DNA from: Galaxea fascicularis
Taxonomy: Eukaryota > Cnidaria > Anthozoa > Scleractinia > Euphylliidae
NCBI GenBank assembly: GCA_948470475.1
Contig: OX419335.1
Coordinates: 28,603,691-28,667,690, forward strand
DNA: 64,000 nucleotides
Direction of reading: 5' to 3'
The notes beneath the pieces were generated by a model, which was not told the DNA's origin, searched no databases, and was given only the letters and a program-made list of their open reading frames with translations. The position numbers were made by a program, and so were the translations under genes. Within the stretch, counting starts at the first letter, position 1. Every line of letters starts with the position of its first letter. Shown here piece after piece: positions 58,456-64,000 of this stretch.

Positions 58456-61400
58456 TCAGCTTTTTGAAGCGCTTTTTTGACGATGAGGAAGTTTATCCCA
58501 AGGACTAAGAACCAAGTTTAGAGTCGATTGACTCGGAATGTTGTAGTCTCTCAAAGTGCGGTCGTCTTCTAGTTTTTTCCACACAAAGACGAGACGCTGT
58601 TGGTCGGGTGGGTAGCCTTCCAAACGTTGAATCTTCTTTTTAATATTTTCAACAGAATCATTTGGGTTGACATATAAGGTGATCATTTTTCCATTCTTCA
58701 CGATCTTTATGATGATCTGAATGCCCTTTTCCTGCTGCTCCTCGTCAGGGAAGGCAATGTGTTGTGCCACGGTGTCTGGGGTTGAGTGTTTCTCCTCATG
58801 CCCTATAAGTGGAAAACACATTCTTTTTGATCAACAAAAGCTGTTTCCTTATGCCCGTAAAGTGGGTTGATGACGTTATAGAATATGGGAATGGCGCCTT
58901 TCTTGAAGCCCACCATCTCAGGTATCTCAGTCTATTTCGCAAAGTCTTCGAAAACCAGCAAAATTGTATTGACCCAAAATGATCGAAACAAATAAAAAGT
59001 ACTGTAATGGTGTACAGTTGTAAATATTGTATTTTTTCTAGTTCAGCGGAAGATTAAATAATCCAAATTTTGAAAACGTCGTTATCAAAATCCACTTTCA
59101 CAATTACATATTATACCAAATTGTCGCCAGATAAATTATTCGAAAGTCGAGAAGTTTAGGACTGTTTCCTTAAATCTCAAAATTCATGAATTAATAGACG
59201 ACGTAGTGCAAAAGAACGCCGAACGGCTGACAAATACATGTTCAATCATCGAATTGTATTCCAGTCGAAGAGAATTATCGAATCTGTTGTATCCCACGAT
59301 ATAGTGTTGAATTAGTTGTATCCTGCGATATAGTATCGAATCGGTTGTATCCCATGATACAGTGCCTATCAACCACAATAACAACCAACGCGATAGAACA
59401 ACTATAACAACGATCTTTGTCTTACCCAAAAGGTTTCCTTCCGGAGCAACAGCACAGAAATCAGCAAAAGCATTGAAATCCTTGCTGTCGAATCCAATGG
59501 ACTCTGATCCCCATTTGTAGAGCAGACGAAGGCTTACAACCGCTCCTGCCTTTGAAGCAGTGGTACGTACCGTGAGAGGACACCGGGTGACTTCAGACCC
59601 CCTGAAATCTATCCCTTGATTCAGTTCTTGTTTGAGCACGTCTTGCACCTTCAAGAGTTTTTCGCTTTGTGGTGAACATAGCACCACCCGACGATTATTG
59701 GAATGTTTGTCCTTTAGCTTCGCTGCCACCACGTCAGGGAAATTGACCATGCATTTCTCAAAGGCTTCCTCCCAGGATGCATTAAGCATGATTTTTGATT
59801 GGAATGCCCCTATCTCACGAATTTCTCCATCGATGTGCACAAGTGCCGTTGCGTGAAGCTGAAGCACCTCTTCTGATTCTTTCTCAATGTGGAACCACTG
59901 ATAGAAAATGTCATGGTGTTCGTCGTAGCAGACACTCTCGCAGTAACCCACCCGGCATTTTTGTGGTCCAGTTAGTTCAAATGTTACCAATTTGGATGGA
60001 TCAAACTTTGCAAAATTAATCAAACTCTGCGAAATGTCTGAAAAATCGCGCATCAGCGGGTCATCAGCAATGTCTACTCGATTGGAATTGATGTCCCTTA
60101 GGCGGCCTGAAAATTGTAATAATCTCTTATGCAATCTTAGATCCTGTTTGCAGTGTTGGAAAAACCGCTTTAAAAAGTTCAGCATGGAAAGAATGGCAAG
60201 ATGCTCGCCCCATGTTTCCATTTCTGCGCTGGGATCTATGTCGCGATTTTTCATACACAGCTGGTGGAGAATTTCACACACCTCATCTACAAGCTCCCGG
60301 AACCCGTTGTTTTCTTTAGCTTTCCGAACCTTGAACAAAGACTGCTCGACTTTCTTTTCATCCAGTCCTCTTAAGCCATTTTGCCCTTGTGGAATTTCAT
60401 CCACAAAGATTTCCTTGACATATTGAATCAAGTGAGGAACGATGGTCGGAAACACTTTAATAATGGATTCTTCAGACGGCGAGCAGATGACTTGATATTT
60501 CCGTGCAATATCTTCAGGTGTTGGTCGGCGAATCTTGAGATAATCAAAATGGTTTGTGGATGAGGCTGCTCTGTCTATTTCTTCGGCGGAATCTTCTAAC
60601 TCAATGCAACAATCTTTTAAGACCGTCTTAACGAGAGTTTGAATCCTCCACGCGGAATACTTCATCAAATCAAAATTCGTGCATTGAAAGCCCGATACCT
60701 TGGCAGCGAGTTCTCTCAAGTTTCTGATATGCATTTGCCCTCTTTGTGATACTCTGTAGTTTGAGGATTCTGAAAACAGAATGGCTTAAAATTAATAACA
60801 TAAGATAGATTACCTGCCTAAGGGTCGGAAATCAACCGTGAACCCCAGATAAGTTTAGACAACTCGGCAAGTCTCAGTTGAATCTGGCGAGTAGCTTGCT
60901 TCTTGCTATAATTCAATTTACTGTATTAGTAACGTTTGCAATTGTGTTTTCCTACAAAATCAATGTGTTTACTTCGATTCTGCTTACAAAGACGTTTCGA
61001 CTGTTACCCGAAATCGTGAGTCGGCCCAGAGGTGCCCAAACCACTGGCAGGTTGAAATGAAACGTTGCCGGATGGATACATTTGTAGTGAGTTTCGCTTA
61101 GCTCAACAGAATTACTCTCTTCCAAAATACTTAAGAATTGTGAGGCTTACTTTGTCAGTATGTTTTTCCTTTCTTGTGACGAACTATAGGACTCTGAAAG
61201 CAGATTCTAGTTTTGTTTTCTTATTTCATCTTTGGCTCAATTTTCATCATTTCATCAATTTGTTGGTCCTCTTGGCTTGGTTTTGTTTTCGTTTGTTTTA
61301 CTTTCTTTTGTTTTGTTGAATTTATTTAGCCGCCTTGAAGGGAATCTTTATTTGTTAAGTACATTGTACTCAAGAGAGTAACCTGTTGTTGAATCATCGA

Positions 61401-63822
61401 AGGTAAAACCGGGCTTGAATTTCTCGAGGGTTACTCTTTTAATCAAGCTTGAGCAACATACCTTTAAGATAACAATATGTTATGCATTCTGTTTTGTTTG
61501 AGACAAAGCTCGTAGAATTGATTGCTGAAGTACACCTTTCTGTTGCAATGCCATTATACTACTCATTTCGTCACCGGCATTCGTTATTAAACTAATCAAG
61601 GCTAAAAGCCTTGGAAAAACTAACCTCGTTTTAAATTCTCGATGTTTCTCTTAGTGAGAGCAGCAAGATCTCCGTCACTCTGATCCTTCCAATGCTCCAA
61701 AACAATTTCAAGTTGTTCGTCCTCTCCTTTCCAAGACTTCAAGACTTGGCTCTTTATCTCGTCGGGAACAAAGGGCATGAGATTGAAAATAGCTCCTTCC
61801 ACACCCAGTTTCTTCCTTACGTACCCACATAGATCTGTAAATACAGCGGATTCAGGTTGAGCGTTTAATGGCGTCAGTTACCGCGTTCGTTATCATTGTT
61901 GATTGGGTTGCGTTGCGAAGCAAATTGTCACACGTTGCTAGGCGGGGACGATAGCGTTCTGTCAGTTCTCTGACAGAACGCTGTCATCCCCGCCTAGCAA
62001 CGTCTGATAATTTGCCTCGCAACGTAACTCAATCAACAGTGATAACGAACGCGGTAACTGATGCCATTAAACGCTCAACCTGAATCCGCTGTAATTTAAT
62101 GAAGAATCGTTTATGCCAACTGCCTATGGATTTACAGGCCGGGATTGCTTACGCCATCAATCTTGACGCATGAGATTTGACAAAAATAACCGGTGTGCAC
62201 CCATGTTTGTCAGTGCGTATAAAAAAACGTGTCCACTCGCAAAGAAGGATCAGGATTTGATTAGCCGCTGGGCAAGTTGATGTGCCTCCCGAGGTCAACC
62301 ATTTACTGCCATGCTGATGACGCCTAACAAGGCCGAAGCAGTCCGCTGTCCACGGCTGCTACCACGTGGTCATATAGTGCCTTATTTGTGGCTTTTAGCT
62401 CACATAGACGCATTAACTTGTGAGGTATTCTTGTCACACTAAAGCCCGCCGCACACTTGAGGAAAGAGCTGAGCAAAATTCCTCGCGAGGCAGTTAGCTC
62501 AGCCGTTTCCTCACGTGTGCGGCAAATTTGCGGTGAGAAATTCGCCTCGCGAGGCGATGAGGAAAATATCAAACATGTTTGATATTTTTTTGGGTGAATC
62601 AGCTTCCTTTGGGTCAATGCTAAGGCACGAGGTACTTCTCCAAGAATGAAGTAGCTGCATCAGTCTGAAGAGCATTTTCCTTTCACCTGACTATGTTTTT
62701 GATCATATTCTGAATGTTCAATTTGTTAACTTTGGAGAGCGCTTTCAAGAAGTTCCGTTCGGTGATCAAAATGCCGTTTGAGTGTGGACAGATGTCCAAA
62801 AGACGACGTAAAAATTTCGTTTGCGTTTTTCAAGGCACCTGGTTGAGTGTGGACGGGGCGTATGCAACGGCTACCGAACTCACCTTTTTCGTTGAAATGT
62901 CGCTCGCTTGTGTGACCATACTCTCCTTGTACACTGATCGTCCCGCAAAGAATTCTTTCATCCTTGGTGCATTGCAGTGGAAGTTTGATGATCTCTCCGG
63001 CATTCCACCACACGTGAGAACGCACCGCAAAATCAGTTATTCTCTGTTGACTGTCAGCAAGTTCGTAATCTTCTCCGAGACAAACAGACACACGAAGGCG
63101 TTCACTGTTGTAAATTCGTTTTTCGCCTTGCCCATCAACGAAAAGTACTTGCAGTTCTTCAAATCCTTCAGCTTTCAACTGAACTAAAGCAGATGCCTCA
63201 TGTTCTTTGTAGAACTGTTCGTTGTAAACTTCTTGGCTCACGAAAAGCAGAGCAAGTTCTTCGGGAACTGAATGCTTGTTCAGCAACACCGACATTGTGT
63301 AGCTAAATGCCAGCAGGTTGAGCCTAGACACAATGTCCTTTGTTCGGATCCAGGTCAGTTTAAACAACGTTGCAACGAGAGAAAAATGTTCCAGCTCAAT
63401 GATCGCTTCTGCATTTGTGTCATCAATCTTTGAATCATGAGTGATGTCATGCCACGTGACCTTTCCGTCCCTGTCCTCTATGCCATGTAAAATAATGATG
63501 TTTTCAATGAGAGCATTCCTCATTCTGAACTTGGTCGTTAGCATTACATGTTTTTTAAAAGCTTGGCCTTTCGGTTGAAGTTTGATGACGGGGGAAGCGC
63601 ACGTGACTTCATTCTCAAGATCCTTTTGAACTATCAGACCATAGTACTTGGAGGGATCCTCTAATGTAATTTCTACAGACACGGGATGGTCAACAGCTCC
63701 AGGAGGAAATACTAGTTTGATATCCTCACCAAACACTTCTCCACCGTCACTGGTTATGACCTTGGATAAAGTGTGCTTGTCTGGCGATAGAGAGTTTCCC
63801 TTAATGCTTGCTGGCAAGTTGT
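58456..63822 (-). CDS. ZU5-UPA-death-domain protein with C-terminal ubiquitin-like domain (5' end outside window)
   Basis: Four 3' exons on the minus strand: 63822-62731, 61834-61625, 60769-59426, 58802-58456 (stop); phases agree, 996 aa in the window, and the exon at 63822 continues from an upstream exon (phase 1) beyond the window. Order: ZU5 domain ([18 protein letters not shown]), ending in [15 protein letters not shown] domain ([16 protein letters not shown] onward); a death-domain-like exon ([14 protein letters not shown] ... [20 protein letters not shown]); a region of about 450 residues not recognised; and a ubiquitin fold ([40 protein letters not shown]) that ends without Gly-Gly, so it is a built-in domain and not a conjugated modifier. 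ZU5-UPA-DD is the UNC5/PIDD/ankyrin arrangement. The His-Phe-Ser at 63388-63380 is placed as in self-cleaving PIDD1 and NLRP1/CARD8 FIIND. A role in death or immune signalling is inference. Confidence 0.85.
59277..59363. repeat. Three 29-bp tandem units
   Basis: ATCGAATCTGTTGTATCCCA... (59277-59305), 59306-59334 and 59335-59363 are imperfect 29-bp direct repeats in the last intron of the ZU5 gene. The units contain TTGTATCCxxCGATATAGT. Confidence 0.85.
61842..62093. mobile_element. Foldback element with 124-bp arms in ZU5-gene intron
   Basis: Arms 61842-61965 and 61970-62093 are inverted copies with only about nine differences, spacer 4 bp, ends TACAGCGGATTCAGG / CCTGAATCCGCTGTA. On the sense (minus) strand it ends eight bases before the splice acceptor of the death-domain exon at 61834. 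Confidence 0.9.
62450..62590. mobile_element. Possible TIR element fragment
   Basis: GCCGCACACTTGAGGAAAGAG is mirrored by CGTTTCCTCACGTGTGCGGC, and CCTCGCGAGGC occurs twice, itself a palindrome. Located in the first intron of the ZU5 gene model. Confidence 0.55.
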
Positions 63823-64000
63823 CTATGATTAAATAAATAGATTAAATAGATTATATATTGTATAATTAGAATCAATCGATTATTGTTAGGATAGACGCCT
63901 TTTAAAATCTTACAATAAGTACTCCCTAAATCTATTTTACACTAATACTAGGAGCACTAATACGCCAGGCATAAATGTAAAAGGGCAACTGTCAGAAATT
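63823..64000 (-). other. Intron of the ZU5-domain gene, running out of the window
   Basis: The acceptor AATCATAG lies directly above 63822. The rest is AT-rich and non-coding, with no further exon before the window end. Confidence 0.6.

Noticed and set aside
59632..60563. Plus-strand open frames across the large exon of the ZU5 gene
   Set aside because: Antisense shadows of the coding exon, which has consistent splice phases on the minus strand.
1..64000. CRISPR arrays, operons, bacterial or phage content
   Set aside because: No regularly spaced repeats of that kind; spliced animal genes throughout.

Overview
This is a eukaryotic, intron-rich, AT-rich animal window. The protein repertoire (an Abl kinase with an F-actin-binding tail, DSN1, QSOX, Ro60, a ZU5/UPA/death-domain protein) shows a metazoan. 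The many short TIR elements, a Penelope-type GIY-YIG relic and the small compact introns suggest a cnidarian, most likely a stony coral or other anthozoan; that is an inference from gene style, not proof. All gene models were joined by eye from GT/AG splice sites and codon phase; every internal junction listed keeps frame.

Layout. 0.5-1.2 kb (+): last two coding exons of a Ro60 paralogue whose 5' part lies outside the window. 1.9-3.4 kb: repeats (a TIR element, telomere-like repeats inside a palindrome, a tRNA-derived SINE candidate). 5.9-11.1 kb (+): complete four-exon Ro60 gene (547 aa), the tandem partner of the first; its first intron holds three copies of one short TIR element. 16.6-27.2 kb (-): complete seven-exon Abl tyrosine kinase (1091 aa). 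27.5-37.5 kb (+): twelve-exon DSN1 kinetochore gene (310 aa), head-to-head with Abl across about 310 bp. 41.3-48.4 kb (-): eleven-exon quiescin sulfhydryl oxidase (617 aa). 49.0-49.4 kb: truncated Penelope-like element. 50.0-51.2 kb (-): single-exon 423-aa gene not recognised. 51.6-52.3 kb: 677-bp foldback. 53.4-54.7 kb (+): intronless, frame-broken copy of a fukutin/FKRP (LicD-type) gene. 58.5-63.8 kb (-): 3' four coding exons (996 aa) of a ZU5-UPA-death-domain protein ending in a ubiquitin-like domain, open at its 5' end.

The genes do not form one pathway; they are ordinary unlinked housekeeping and signalling genes plus repeats. The most unusual item is the last gene: its ZU5-UPA junction carries a His-Phe-Ser motif like the autocleavage site of PIDD1/NLRP1/CARD8, followed by a death-like domain, an unrecognised region of roughly 450 residues and a C-terminal ubiquitin fold lacking the terminal Gly-Gly.
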